This document shows, piece by piece, positions 43,471-53,266 of a stretch of 64,000 nucleotides of DNA. Below the pieces are notes generated by a model that was not told the origin of the DNA, ran no database searches, and saw only the letters and a program-made list of their open reading frames with translations. Every line of letters starts with the position of its first letter. Position 1 is the stretch's first letter. Where the stretch lies: assembly GCF_000821065.1 (NCBI RefSeq), contig NZ_CDGG01000001.1:744001-808000 (forward strand), in the 5' to 3' direction. The stretch is from Oceanobacillus oncorhynchi (GTDB lineage: Bacteria; Bacillota; Bacilli; Bacillales; Amphibacillaceae). The position numbers and the translations under genes were made by a program.

Positions 43471-45255
43471 TTAATTTTTAACCATTTTCAACACTTTATC
43501 TAACTTTTGTTTGCTACCCGTTTCGAAATATCCAGCGAATGGACATCCGACCTCTTGTAGACGTTCTACTGCATTTCCAATTGTAAAGGCTGTTGGTTCT
43601 AATCCCTTATGGACTTCATTCCAATATAAAGGCATAGAAACTGTACCCTCTTTTGTCATCCTTGGCGAATAAGGAGCAATCAATGTTTTATCTTGACCGT
43701 GTTGAATATAGTCGATGTACAAACGTCCTTTTCTTTTTTTCTTTAATCGTTCTGTCGTAAAATCGTTTGGAAATGCTCTTTCTAATGTTTTTGCTACCGT
43801 CTCGGTAAAAAAAACTGTCTCGTCGTATGTCATGCTCCCCTCTCGAATAGGAATATATATTTGTAGCCCTTTGTTTCCAGATGTTTTCACGAAAGATACA
43901 AGATTTAAATCATCTAATATCTGCTTTAATAGCTTGGCTGCTTTTACCGCTAAAACAAAATGTTCTTTATCAGGCGGGTCAAGGTCAAATACAATTTCTA
44001 AGGGTGTTACTTGTCCAATTCGTTGAAAAGGAACATGGTATTCGATGGAACCATGGTTCGCTAACCAAACTAAACTTTCTAACTGATTGCACACAATTAA
44101 ATCATCAGCAGCATCAAATGATAAAAAGTCCGGTGCATAATTCGGTATACTTTTTTGAAAGAACGATTTTTCTTTTATCCCATCGGGACAGCGAATAATT
44201 GTTAAAGCGCGTTGTTTTAAAAATGGAAGCATCCAAGGTGATATTTCTCTGATATAAACTAAGAGGTCTTTCTTTTTAAAAACATCTGGCCATAAGTATT
44301 TATCCGTGTTAGAAGTCTCGATTGGAATTTGAGCCATGTCTAACTGTAATTTATCCAATGTGCATTCAGTATATGAAGTGTTGGGGTTAATACTCTTAAA
44401 ATTAGGTTCTCTCAACTCTCCCTTATATAAATCCAGTGTATTGATCATGCTGGCTATTGCAGGAGGTAGATGATAACTCCCCTCGACTAATTTCCCCTGC
44501 TCTTTAAAAAGTTTTTGTACTGTTTCAGACGATTCTTTAGATAAGCCATGTTTACATGTACCGATACGTATTAAATTATCGTTATCTAATACGTTCACAG
44601 CAAAATAACCATTACTTGGGTTATACTCTGTTAAAATGCCTTGAACCACTCTCCAATTTTTAATCTTAAACCAATCATGGTGGTTTTTACCTTTTTGATA
44701 AGTGCTGTCTTTTCGTTTTGCAACAATACCTTCGCACTTTGATGCTGAAATGACTTTCTGGATTTCTTTCATAGAAGAAAATATTTCTACACAGTTTAAA
44801 ACTTCGTTATCGGAAACCGGCTCTAATAATTGATGAAGAATTTCTTTCCGTAAAGATAAATTATTGTTGGTAAGTTTCTTGCCTCTTATTTCCTTGATGT
44901 CAAATGCCATCAATGCTGCAGGTCTATTACTTGCTTGTTTTTTAATACGGTCAATGCTTTTCGTCCTGCCACGTGCTTGGATTTTTGCAAAATTAGCTTG
45001 GTAGCGATGATTTAATATGACAAGTTCGCCATCTATTTTTAGTGGTAATTTGCTATTAAAGTAATCGTAATTATCATTGCACCAGTTAATAATTTCAGGA
45101 AACTTATTAGAGATATCCAGGTTATTCTTACTAGTTAAAATAATATTTTTATCAGTCCAGCTTAGTTCACAGCGAAACCCATCATATTTAACCTCATACA
45201 ACCATTCATCCCCCTCTGGTATATCTGTTCTTTCTATTGGTTTCATCCAGTCCAT
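43471..45255 (-). CDS. ligD: Multifunctional NHEJ DNA ligase D (ligase plus polymerase domains)
   Basis: The 594-residue protein has the Bacillus-type order: an ATP-dependent ligase domain first, with the adenylated Lys in YEVKYDGFR (about 24-32) and CEGIVAKRKDS, an OB region, then a primase/polymerase domain with EIVFDLDPPDKEHF and VKTSGNKGLQIYIPI. A phosphoesterase domain is absent, as in B. subtilis YkoU. It repairs double-strand breaks with Ku, mainly in spores. It is divergent from ku, 90 bases away. Confidence 0.95.
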   Translation of the reverse strand: MDWMKPIERTDIPEGDEWLYEVKYDGFRCELSWTDKNIILTSKNNLDISNKFPEIINWCNDNYDYFNSKLPLKIDGELVILNHRYQANFAKIQARGRTKSIDRIKKQASNRPAALMAFDIKEIRGKKLTNNNLSLRKEILHQLLEPVSDNEVLNCVEIFSSMKEIQKVISASKCEGIVAKRKDSTYQKGKNHHDWFKIKNWRVVQGILTEYNPSNGYFAVNVLDNDNLIRIGTCKHGLSKESSETVQKLFKEQGKLVEGSYHLPPAIASMINTLDLYKGELREPNFKSINPNTSYTECTLDKLQLDMAQIPIETSNTDKYLWPDVFKKKDLLVYIREISPWMLPFLKQRALTIIRCPDGIKEKSFFQKSIPNYAPDFLSFDAADDLIVCNQLESLVWLANHGSIEYHVPFQRIGQVTPLEIVFDLDPPDKEHFVLAVKAAKLLKQILDDLNLVSFVKTSGNKGLQIYIPIREGSMTYDETVFFTETVAKTLERAFPNDFTTERLKKKRKGRLYIDYIQHGQDKTLIAPYSPRMTKEGTVSMPLYWNEVHKGLEPTAFTIGNAVERLQEVGCPFAGYFETGSKQKLDKVLKMVKN

Positions 45256-45292
45256 ATATAATCACCTCTTTTTAAATAGGATGCCTCATATC

Positions 45293-45313
45293 TTTGTATA
45301 AAAAACATACAAA
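45293..45313. promoter_or_regulatory. Palindrome in the ligD/ku divergent promoter
   Basis: TTTGTAT (45293-45299) and ATACAAA (45307-45313) form a 7-bp inverted repeat in the short space between the two divergent genes. It may be a shared operator or part of forespore-type promoters; no clear sigma-G box was confirmed. Confidence 0.35.
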
Positions 45314-45345
45314 TCAGCAAAATAAATCAAAAAGGAGTGAACGGA

Positions 45346-46203
45346 ATGCATACGATGTGGAAAGGAACAATCAGTTTTGGTTTGGTCAATATCCCTGTCA
45401 AAATGCATGCCGCTACTGAAAATAAGGATATAAAACTGCGGCAGTTGCATAAGAAATGTAAGATGCCTATTAAATATGAAAAGACTTGTCCAAATTGCGA
45501 TAAAGATGTAAAAAGTGAGGATATTGTAAAAGCGTATGAATACGCAAAAAATAAATTTGTTATATTGGATGACGAAGAATTAGAAGCACTAAAGAAAGAG
45601 CAAGAAGACAAAGCTGTAGAGATTGTTGATTTTGTTCAATTGGAAGAAATTGATCCTGTTTATTTTGAGAAGAGCTATTACCTATCACCTAGTGAGGGCG
45701 GCTCAAAAGCATATGCATTGCTGAGAGAAGCGCTAACAGATACTGGTAAGATTGGAATTGCAAAAATGATGATACGCTCTAAAGAACAGCTTGCTGTAAT
45801 CAGAGTGTATAAAACTGCGATAGTAGTTGAAACAATACATTACCCGGATGAGGTTCGGGAAGTTGGAGATGTACCCAATGTTCCTAGTCAAGAATCAGTT
45901 GGTAAAAAAGAGCTGGATACTGCCAAGCTTCTTATAGAACAATTGACCACTGAGTTTGAACCAAAAAAATATAAAGATAATTATCGAACAGCACTCATGG
46001 AATTAATCGAAGCCAAGAAAAACAATGAAGAAGTTGAAATTGGTAAAGACACCAAAGAAAAGCCGGATAATGTGGTTAATTTAATGGATGCGTTGCAGGA
46101 ATCGTTGGATCGTGCTAAAAGTGATAAGCCTAAAACAACGAAGCCGAAAAAGAAAACGACTACTACCAAAAGGGATGCAAAGACAAAAAAGGCTACTTCA
46201 TAA
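45346..46203 (+). CDS. ku: Ku protein (NHEJ)
   Basis: The 285-residue bacterial Ku starts MHTMWKGTISFGLVNIPVKM and contains the Ku core (about 1-250) with the CPNCDK turn and YYLSPSEGG segment. A Lys/Thr-rich tail (KPKTTKPKKKTTTTKRDAK) extends from the core and probably strengthens DNA binding. ATG 45346 follows AAAGGAGTG; a GTG nine bases earlier lies in that site. Ku homodimers thread onto DNA ends and recruit LigD. Confidence 0.95.
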   Translation: MHTMWKGTISFGLVNIPVKMHAATENKDIKLRQLHKKCKMPIKYEKTCPNCDKDVKSEDIVKAYEYAKNKFVILDDEELEALKKEQEDKAVEIVDFVQLEEIDPVYFEKSYYLSPSEGGSKAYALLREALTDTGKIGIAKMMIRSKEQLAVIRVYKTAIVVETIHYPDEVREVGDVPNVPSQESVGKKELDTAKLLIEQLTTEFEPKKYKDNYRTALMELIEAKKNNEEVEIGKDTKEKPDNVVNLMDALQESLDRAKSDKPKTTKPKKKTTTTKRDAKTKKATS

Positions 46204-46207
46204 AAGG

Positions 46208-46243
46208 ATACCAGTCCTTAATATCGGGGGCTGGTATTTGTTA
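46208..46243 (+). terminator. Terminator after ku
   Basis: ATACCAGTCC (46208-46217) pairs with GGGCTGGTAT (46228-46237) with one mismatch, followed by TTGTT. Confidence 0.6.
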
Positions 46244-46449
46244 TCCTGTTATTTTAGAAGAAGATGATATACAGTCGATGTTAGGCAATAAATCCGTTTT
46301 GCTTTAACAAATTTAAATGGTAGTTTACAATAAAACTACTGTATATTTATTTAAAATCTTCTAAAAATAGTAAACCTGTCCGATTGTTTTCTATATTCTT
46401 TAGTGGTAATCTATGTATGCAAAATAAATATTTTACGAGGAGGAGTAAG

Positions 46450-47748
46450 ATGAGCAAACGGAAAAAAGTATGGTTCGAAGATGCCGGACATAAACTTGAC
46501 CCTGGCTTAGTGGAACAATTACGAAATTCTCGGAAAGTAACTAATCAAGAAACCAACAACAATGAAATCCCCATTATCGTTTATTTAAGAAAGAATTGTG
46601 AGCAAGGAAAAAAAGACGACCTCTTAAAAGTATGCAACGTTGACTCCCATAATAAACTAGGCAGAGAACTCCACAGTATAAATGCTATAAAAGGACATCT
46701 AACACCGGATAGAATTAAACAAATTAAAGACCATGAAGCAGTAGATCGTATTTTTTACGATCGGATTGTAACCTCCTTTTTGGATATTGCCAGTGAGCAA
46801 ACAGGCGCTGCAAAAGTAAGAGAACAGCTTGGATTAACTGGAAAAGGCGTTACGATGGCAATAATTGATACAGGTATTTATCCGCATGAAGACTTGACGA
46901 CCCCTGCGAATCGGATTGTAGCTTTTCAAGATTTTATAAATGGGGAAAATGATCCGTATGATGATAATGGACATGGGACACATTGCGCAGGGGATGCTGC
47001 AGGAAATGGAAGTGCCTCCAATGGAAAGTATACAGGCCCTGCACCAGAAGCTTCTATCATTGGAATAAAGGTTCTGGATGAACAAGGAAGCGGGAGGTTA
47101 TCCACCATAATTGAAGGCTTGGAATGGTGTATCGACCATAAAGAAGCGCATCATATTCAGATTATCTCGCTTTCGCTTGGGGCTCCGGCGTATGAATCAT
47201 TCCGGGACGATCCTTTATCGCTAGCTGCTCAAGCTGCATGGCATGAAGGAATAGTTGTCGTTGCTGCTGCTGGAAATAGCGGACCTAGTGCAGCAACTAT
47301 CAGTACACCAGCAATCGACCCATTTATTATTACAGTAGGTTCGACAGATGATCAGAACACGTTAGAGCGTGCGGATGACGTTATCGCAGAGTATTCTAGC
47401 AGAGGCCCTACGATTGATACGCTCGTTAAACCGGATGTTTACGCCCCAGGCACCAACATTATTTCTTTGCTGGCTTCAGGATCGGCAATTGAATCGGAAC
47501 TGCCAGAGATGGTTATCGATGAAAGTTATATTCAATTGTCAGGTACCTCCATGGCAACACCAATTTGTGCAGGGATTATTGCTCTTATGCTGGAAGCTAA
47601 TCCGAATCTTAGTCCGAATGATATTAAGAGTATCTTAAAAGCAACCTCTCATCCAACGCTTGATGACGTATGGGGATATATTGAAGCAGAAAGTGCTGCT
47701 CGTATGGCGAAGAATTACCAGCTCTCAGCTCCATCTGAAGCTTTGTAG
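46450..47748 (+). CDS. Subtilisin-like serine protease (S8 family, AprX type)
   Basis: The 432-residue protein has no signal peptide. A propeptide-like N-terminal region is followed by the S8 domain (from about 115) with Asp in AIIDTGIYP, His in DNGHGTHCAG, the oxyanion Asn in AAAGNSG and Ser in LSGTSMATP. Size and lack of export signal fit intracellular AprX-like proteases. ATG 46450 follows GAGGAGGAG; an upstream start at 46384 has no ribosome site. Confidence 0.93.
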   Translation: MSKRKKVWFEDAGHKLDPGLVEQLRNSRKVTNQETNNNEIPIIVYLRKNCEQGKKDDLLKVCNVDSHNKLGRELHSINAIKGHLTPDRIKQIKDHEAVDRIFYDRIVTSFLDIASEQTGAAKVREQLGLTGKGVTMAIIDTGIYPHEDLTTPANRIVAFQDFINGENDPYDDNGHGTHCAGDAAGNGSASNGKYTGPAPEASIIGIKVLDEQGSGRLSTIIEGLEWCIDHKEAHHIQIISLSLGAPAYESFRDDPLSLAAQAAWHEGIVVVAAAGNSGPSAATISTPAIDPFIITVGSTDDQNTLERADDVIAEYSSRGPTIDTLVKPDVYAPGTNIISLLASGSAIESELPEMVIDESYIQLSGTSMATPICAGIIALMLEANPNLSPNDIKSILKATSHPTLDDVWGYIEAESAARMAKNYQLSAPSEAL

Positions 47749-47952
47749 GAAAGTCAGGTTAAGCAATAGGACTGGGAGAAAAGCTGATATAAAAAACAAG
47801 GTATTTTATGCTGCGGAAGATGCCGTATTTCATGATTCGGCTCTAGGTATATGCCGGGGTATGCATCTGTCACCAATACCAATCGATAATATTGGTGTTG
47901 CTCCATTCTTCTTACTATAAAATAGAAGTGAATAATTTAATTCATCACACAA

Positions 47953-48003
47953 GAACGGAAAAAGGATTTTCAAACCTTCCATTTGAAAATCCTTTTTCCG
48001 TTC
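47953..48003. terminator. Perfect bidirectional terminator
   Basis: A 22-bp arm beginning GAACGGAAAAAGGATTTTC (47953-47974) is exactly complementary to the arm ending GAAAATCCTTTTTCCGTTC (47982-48003). It separates the S8 protease from the convergent APC permease. The 200 bases before it hold only a short unexplained frame. Confidence 0.9.
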
Positions 48004-48011
48004 CTATCTAT

Positions 48012-49481
48012 TTACTCATCCTTCTCAATCTCAATCTCTTCCTTCCCGAGAATATAATAACTCAATTCTTTCTCCGGAATCTTCTTGAGATCTTTGCGCT
48101 TGATCAGGTAAAAGATAATTCCCAAAATAATCCACGCAGCTAAAGCAATTCTGGACTCTACTCCTAAGAATGCAGGAGAGCCTGGAATAAGCAGCAATCC
48201 CAGGAAGATAATGCTGGAAATCATCCCAAGAATAGCGATAATTTTCTTCCGGGGCGCTTCAATATGTTTTTTCTCGTTAAAGGTGTGATCCTTTTTCATT
48301 TTAAATAAGGTAGAAGCTGCATAGCATGTATATAAATAAGCAATGGTTACACCGATGGAGGACATGTCTACCACCCACATCAATGCTTCTCTTCCGAACC
48401 ATGGTGACAGCATCGCAACAATTACTGCGAAAATGATGCCCCAGTATGGCGTTTTATATTTCGGATGAAGCTTGGAGAAGCCTTCCGGAATAATCTTTGC
48501 CCGGGACATGGCGAACAATAGACGGCTGGATGAGATGATAAAGCCGTTCAACCCAGTAAAAATTCCCATTGTCAATGCGACTGCAAGGATGGCTAACCCT
48601 AAAGGTCCGAGCAGCTCTTCAACAATATAACCGGTTCCCCAGATATGATTTTCTTCTACAACGCCTTCCCATGGGCGAATCATGGAGGTTGCTATAATCA
48701 TTAAACTGTATAATGTAGCTGCAGCTAAAATAGCAAAGACGATTAAACGAAATGCTTTATGGGATGGGAAATCAAATTCCTCTGCAGCTTGCGGAACATT
48801 GTCAAAGCCGACATAAGCCCATGGAGCAATGGCAACAATGGAAATAATCGCAGCAATTGCTGTTGTTTCTGGCGGGAACATTGGTGTAATATTAGAAAAA
48901 CCTGCACTTGGCTGGATGCCGACGAGAAGCAGCAGAATAAAAATAGCTGCAATCATAACGATACAAAAAACGAATTGCATACTTCCTGACAGGGTCGTTC
49001 CTCTAATATTAAAAAATCCAAATAAAGCGAGTAAAATGGCTGCTACTAAAATTTCGGTCAAATAGACATCCCAGCCGGCAATCTGATAAAGCGGGATATT
49101 TTCAATCAATCTTGGAAAGATAAATTTAATCATCAGCGCAAATGCAGATGCATTCAGTGCCACGATGCAGATATACCCTAAGGTTAAAAACCATCCGGAA
49201 ATAAAAGCATGCGTCCTGCCGAGACTGACATAGGCATAAGCGAATTCTCCTCCGGAAACGGGAAAGCTTTTTATCAGAAACCCATAGCTGACGGCAATCA
49301 GAATCATGAGCAAGGCACCGATAAAGAAGCCGATTATTACTCCGAGCGGTCCGGCGGTGGACATCCAATTGATTGGCTGCACAAAGGCTCCCCAGCCAAT
49401 GGCTGATCCTAACGCAATCGCCCAGACCCAATGCGGCTTGAGTGTTTTGGTCAGTGTCTCTCTCTTTTTCACTTCTCTCAT
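48012..49481 (-). CDS. APC-family amino acid permease
   Basis: The 489-residue protein has about twelve membrane segments and APC motifs: IALGSAIGWGAFVQP in segment 1, GGEFAYAYVSLGRTHAFISGW near segment 3 and PWAYVGFDNVPQAAEEF in segment 6. It imports an amino acid or amine by cation coupling. GGAGAT precedes the ATG. Its promoter shares a conserved block with that of the GltS-type operon at 25.1 kb, and a broken GntR paralogue lies upstream. Confidence 0.9.
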   Translation of the reverse strand: MREVKKRETLTKTLKPHWVWAIALGSAIGWGAFVQPINWMSTAGPLGVIIGFFIGALLMILIAVSYGFLIKSFPVSGGEFAYAYVSLGRTHAFISGWFLTLGYICIVALNASAFALMIKFIFPRLIENIPLYQIAGWDVYLTEILVAAILLALFGFFNIRGTTLSGSMQFVFCIVMIAAIFILLLLVGIQPSAGFSNITPMFPPETTAIAAIISIVAIAPWAYVGFDNVPQAAEEFDFPSHKAFRLIVFAILAAATLYSLMIIATSMIRPWEGVVEENHIWGTGYIVEELLGPLGLAILAVALTMGIFTGLNGFIISSSRLLFAMSRAKIIPEGFSKLHPKYKTPYWGIIFAVIVAMLSPWFGREALMWVVDMSSIGVTIAYLYTCYAASTLFKMKKDHTFNEKKHIEAPRKKIIAILGMISSIIFLGLLLIPGSPAFLGVESRIALAAWIILGIIFYLIKRKDLKKIPEKELSYYILGKEEIEIEKDE

Positions 49482-49672
49482 AAGTTAATCTCCTTCGAAT
49501 ATGGAATGGTATGAATTTTTTCTGAATGATAGACGGTGTTATTTTGAAAAAAATTGTCTGTTTTTGACAGATTAAACCGTATAAAACCCTGCTATCCGTA
49601 TAAAGACAACGAAGGCATTCAGCCAACAGATTGGTGAATGCCAATTTTGCTAATATACATAGGTATACCCAT

Positions 49673-49729
49673 ATTTTATACGATATAACATCGTCTTCTC
49701 AAGATGGTTAGAATGTCCGTACCAGTTAA
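49673..49729 (-). promoter_or_regulatory. Promoter and GntR operator candidate before the APC permease
   Basis: Read leftward: TTGAGA, an 18-base spacer, TAAAAT, the same spacing as at 25102-25158. The adjoining block 49696-49729 matches 28 of 34 bases of that site, including ACTGGT and ACATTCTAACC. It is probably bound by the regulator encoded at 25180 and, if functional, by the local paralogue. Confidence 0.6.
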
Positions 49730-49751
49730 CACGAAGGAGAGGATTATGTCA

Positions 49752-50473
49752 TTATTTGCTATTTCTCGACAATTTTATTTTGAAGGAATACATATCTGCC
49801 CGATAAAAAGCTCTCTCAAATTCGACAAAACCGCCGTTTTTATCAGTGATTTTTCTTTCTGCAATCATGATGCTTGATCCCTCCGGAATGTGCAACAATC
49901 CTGAACCACTTGCTGTGGAAACTCCCGCTCTGATTTCCTGCTCTGCTTGAAAGGTTTTGACTTTTAACTCCCTTTCCAGCAGCTCATAGAATGTCTCCTG
50001 ATCCAAGTTGAATTGTGCTAATTTCTTTCCTAAGGCAACGGGGGAATAGTGCCTTTCGATTCCCATATGAATATCATTAGCGAATCTTATTCTTTTAAAA
50101 TGGTGGGCCTTTTCCAGCTTGGTAACTTTTTTAACCTTCCGTATAATTCAATTTCTTGCAATGTAATCAGTTTTGCTCCTGGAGTCATTCCCATCTTCTC
50201 CATATTTTCAGAGGTGCTGCTGAGACTTCCAAGCCAGTCATTAATGGTACTTACCGCAATGAAGGTTCCTTTTCCCGGCTTTTTCACTAAGATGCCTTCC
50301 AGGACAAGCTGCTGGATGCTTTGTCTGACAGTACTTCTGTTGACGTAATATTCATCCATTAATTCTCTTTCGCTGGGGATTTTATCTGCATAACGGCCAT
50401 TATATACGTTCTGCTCTATTTTTTGCTTTAATTGGACATGAAGCGGAATGGAATTGGTATAGTCTAAGCTCAT
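49752..50473 (-). pseudogene. GntR/HutC-family regulator, frameshifted
   Basis: The two frames together give a full-length paralogue of the 25180-25902 regulator. The first (50087-50473) has the winged helix IPSERELMDEYYVNRSTVRQ and KPGKGTF. The second (49752-50066) has the UTRA part MGIERHYSPVALGKK through RADMYSFKIKL. The frame breaks at a run of six T (50127-50132 on the plus strand); seven would restore GRLKKVTKLEKAHHFKR, as in the paralogue. This is either a true single-base deletion or a homopolymer sequencing error. Confidence 0.88.
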
Positions 50474-50667
50474 TGTTGTCCCTCCATTGGTTTTGTCATA
50501 AAAGCCTTTGCTGTTGATTGTTTAGCTAATCATAGCATGTTTTGATGGAGGGCGGGTGATTTCGAAGGGGAGTTTGGAGAACTTTATTTGAAAGCATCTT
50601 CTTCTAATGATTAGGAAAGATGCTATTTTCACGATATACTGTACATGAATTAATAGAAGGATGAAAC

Positions 50668-51258
50668 GTGAATAAAAATGAGAGGATGAAATGGATGGTA
50701 ACTCACATCATATGGGATTTGGGAGAAACATTAACGACCCCGCCAAACGGAAGAATGGATGAAAAACCGCTTACGGAATATCCGGAAATAGAATTAAGGG
50801 AACATGTACTGGAAGTGTTGGAATCCATAAGTCATATGGGTTTAAAGCATGCGATTCTCAGCAATACAGCAACCAGTGACAGCGACGTTGTTCGAAATCT
50901 ATTAAAAAGATTACATATTTTAGATAGATTTGAATATGTCTTTGCGACGAAATCAGAGCTGGATCCAGCTATTCCAGAAAAACCGGATGGCATCGTATAT
51001 CACAACGTATTGGATGCACTGAACATCAAGCCTCATGAAGCGATTATGATAGGTAATACATGGGACACGGATATTATTGGAGCTAATAAAGTTGGGATGC
51101 ATTCAATTTGGCTGCAAAATCCGGAGGTTTCTGTAAGAAAGGATTTTGATGAGAAGGTTATTACACCTCCGTGGATTGTGCCTGTTTGGGATGTGAAGCA
51201 GGTGCCGAGAGCGGTTGAGTTGATTGTTGGGTGCGGCGGGGAGGAGAGAATGGAGTAA
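50668..51258 (+). CDS. HAD-superfamily hydrolase
   Basis: The 196-residue protein has motif I as IIWDLGETLT (nucleophile Asp, with Gly replacing the usual second Asp, as in YihX-like members), motif II AILSNTATS, a Lys in PEKPDGIVY and motif IV MIGNTWDTDIIGA. It is probably a small-molecule phosphatase. GTG 50668 follows GAAGGATG; internal ATGs at 50686 and 50692 are possible starts. It stands alone and ends at a good terminator. Confidence 0.82.
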   Translation: MNKNERMKWMVTHIIWDLGETLTTPPNGRMDEKPLTEYPEIELREHVLEVLESISHMGLKHAILSNTATSDSDVVRNLLKRLHILDRFEYVFATKSELDPAIPEKPDGIVYHNVLDALNIKPHEAIMIGNTWDTDIIGANKVGMHSIWLQNPEVSVRKDFDEKVITPPWIVPVWDVKQVPRAVELIVGCGGEERME

Positions 51259-51325
51259 ATACTATTTATTTTACGCAGAATATCAGGACAGAACTTTCCG
51301 TTGACAGTGATACGACAGGGAATAT

Positions 51326-51361
51326 AAAAGGTGAGCAGAGTAAAATCTGTCTCACTTTTTT
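51326..51361 (+). terminator. Terminator after the HAD gene
   Basis: AAAAGGTGAGCAGA (from 51326) pairs with TCTGTCTCACTTTTTT (ending 51361), a stem with one mismatch and a T6 tail. Confidence 0.8.
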
Positions 51362-51704
51362 AGTATTATAATTATTTATTAAAAATAATATAAAGCTGTA
51401 AAAATTAAAATTTCAACAATTATAAAGATAATTATTCAATTTTTATCAAAACTAGCAAATAATACTTCATTTTCCCTTGTTATTTAAGGTATAATTAACT
51501 ATGATTATAGTATTGTGTCTTTATATCCTGTTGCAGACGCCGAATACTTTATAAACAAAAACATAAATAACGAACTTTATACATTATTACATAATAAGAT
51601 AAGCAATCATTCAAGCAGGTAAATAGGATATAGATGCAAAAAATAGACAAAGCTGCAACTTCAGTTATTTTGAGCTGCAGTAATTAAAAGGGGAGAAAAG
51701 AATA
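51362..51704. other. AT-rich non-coding region before the excalibur gene
   Basis: I see no gene here. The region is very AT-rich, and the start of the next gene follows AAAGGGGAGAAAAG. No clear promoter could be fixed. Confidence 0.5.
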
Positions 51705-52478
51705 GTGGTTTATGCGTTACAGTCTCTAGGAGGTTTAGTATTATTTTTTGCATTTATTTACATCATTGTCCATCTTGTTCAGAAGAAAATTTTCAAGCGG
51801 GAAAAAGTGTTAAATAAACGAGTGTTCTACAGTACTGTAATAAGTGGATTTGTTTTGAGTGCTTTTGGAATGGGCTTAGAACAATCAGATGAAAATGCAG
51901 TAAAGGTGACAGAGTTAACAGAAGAAAACACAGAACTCAACAGTGAATTAGAAAGCATCCATGCAGATCATGAACAAGCACTTACGGAGCTGGAAGAGCA
52001 GCATACATCTGAGATTGCAGAACTGGAAAGCAAGCATGAGGATGCAATAGCTGATTTAACTGCAGAGGCAGAGGAAGCATCTGGCGACATAGAGGAGTAT
52101 GAAGAGCTGGTAGCATCCTTGGAAGAGGAAAATGAGCAAATTAACTCTCTAAATGATGAAGTTGATGCACTATCTGAAGAAAATGAATCCTTAAAGGGCG
52201 ACATTAGCGACTTGGAGTCTCAGGTGACAAGTGCAGAATCCAGTTCGGCTACTGCAAGCTCCAGCGGCAGTTCTTCAAGCTCTGAATCCGGATCTGGCTC
52301 TAGCTCCAGCTCAGAATCTGATTCTAGTTCGGGTTCGAGTGAATCATCCTCTAGTTCCAATGTGCAATATCAGAACTGTACGGCAGCAAGAGAAGCTGGT
52401 GCAGCACCAGTGCGTGAAGGTGATCCTGGATATGGCCCTCATCTAGATCGGGATGAAGACGGGGTTGGATGTGAGTAA
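51705..52478 (+). CDS. Membrane-anchored coiled-coil protein with C-terminal excalibur domain
   Basis: The 257-residue product has two N-terminal hydrophobic segments (about 5-23 and 42-58), a Glu-rich coiled coil (about 65-175), a Ser/Gly-rich linker (about 177-218) and a C-terminal excalibur domain with paired Cys (NCTAAREAG...) and the calcium-loop motif DRDEDGVGCE. The excalibur end likely sits outside the cell, held away from the membrane by coil and linker. Start is GTG 51705. Function is unknown; excalibur domains accompany extracellular nucleases and surface proteins. Confidence 0.85.
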   Translation: MVYALQSLGGLVLFFAFIYIIVHLVQKKIFKREKVLNKRVFYSTVISGFVLSAFGMGLEQSDENAVKVTELTEENTELNSELESIHADHEQALTELEEQHTSEIAELESKHEDAIADLTAEAEEASGDIEEYEELVASLEEENEQINSLNDEVDALSEENESLKGDISDLESQVTSAESSSATASSSGSSSSSESGSGSSSSSESDSSSGSSESSSSSNVQYQNCTAAREAGAAPVREGDPGYGPHLDRDEDGVGCE

Positions 52479-52528
52479 GTCATCCACTGATACATCTCTT
52501 TAAGAAAAAATTTAATAATAGAAGAAAA

Positions 52529-52577
52529 TGAAAAACAGCTGTGGAGGGTCGGTACCACCTCCATAGCTGTTTTTCAT
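52529..52577. terminator. Bidirectional terminator
   Basis: ATGAAAAACAGCT (from 52528) and AGCTGTTTTTCAT (52565-52577) form the outer stem and TGGAGG/CCTCCA the inner one. It separates the excalibur gene from the convergent nanE. Confidence 0.88.
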
Positions 52578-52590
52578 TAAGCAGAAATAG

Positions 52591-53262
52591 TTAAACTTCC
52601 AAAAATCGCTTCGTAATCTCTTTCGGTCTGGTGATTGCTCCGCCGACAACACTCGCATAAGCACCTAAATCCAGACAACGCTTAAACATCTCTGGAGTGA
52701 TGACATTTCCTTCTGCAATAACAGGGAGTTGAACTGCTTCCAATACGTCCTTTAAAAATTGAAAATCATGATGATAGAGTTTTTCTCCGGCTGTTTCTTC
52801 TGTATACCCGTGAAGGGTGGTGGAAATACAGTCAAATCCTAAACGCTCAGCTATTTTTGCGTCCTCTAATGTAGCGATATCCGCCATGATTTCCACAGTG
52901 CTGTTCTGACTGCGTATATAATCTACTAATTCGCTAAGCTCTATCTTATTTGGCCGTTTCCTTGCAGTTGCATCAAGAGCGATCATTTCACAGCCGCTTT
53001 CTAAAAGTTCATCTATTTCTTTATAGGTGGCCGTAATAAAGACAGGGCTGTCAGGATAATCTCTCTTAACAATACCTACGATTGGCAGGCCCACTTCTTT
53101 TTTTATTTCCAAAATATCTTCCTTTGTGTTAGCGCGGATGCCGGCAGCACCGCCTTCTTTTGCTGCTAACGCCATTTTAGACATAATAAAAGAACTGTGC
53201 AGCGGTTCATCAGGTAATGCCTGACAGGAAACGATTAAAGACTTTTCCACTTTTTCTAGCAT
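52591..53262 (-). CDS. nanE: N-acetylmannosamine-6-phosphate 2-epimerase
   Basis: The 223-residue TIM-barrel protein has NanE motifs: [41 protein letters not shown], catalytic Lys in TARKRPN and [10 protein letters not shown] with GGAITRP at the end. It converts ManNAc-6-phosphate to GlcNAc-6-phosphate in sialic acid breakdown. ATG 53262 follows AAGGAGG; an upstream TTG lies inside nanK. It sits just after the kinase in the leftward unit. Confidence 0.94.
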   Translation of the reverse strand: MLEKVEKSLIVSCQALPDEPLHSSFIMSKMALAAKEGGAAGIRANTKEDILEIKKEVGLPIVGIVKRDYPDSPVFITATYKEIDELLESGCEMIALDATARKRPNKIELSELVDYIRSQNSTVEIMADIATLEDAKIAERLGFDCISTTLHGYTEETAGEKLYHHDFQFLKDVLEAVQLPVIAEGNVITPEMFKRCLDLGAYASVVGGAITRPKEITKRFLEV

Positions 53263-53266
53263 GTTA

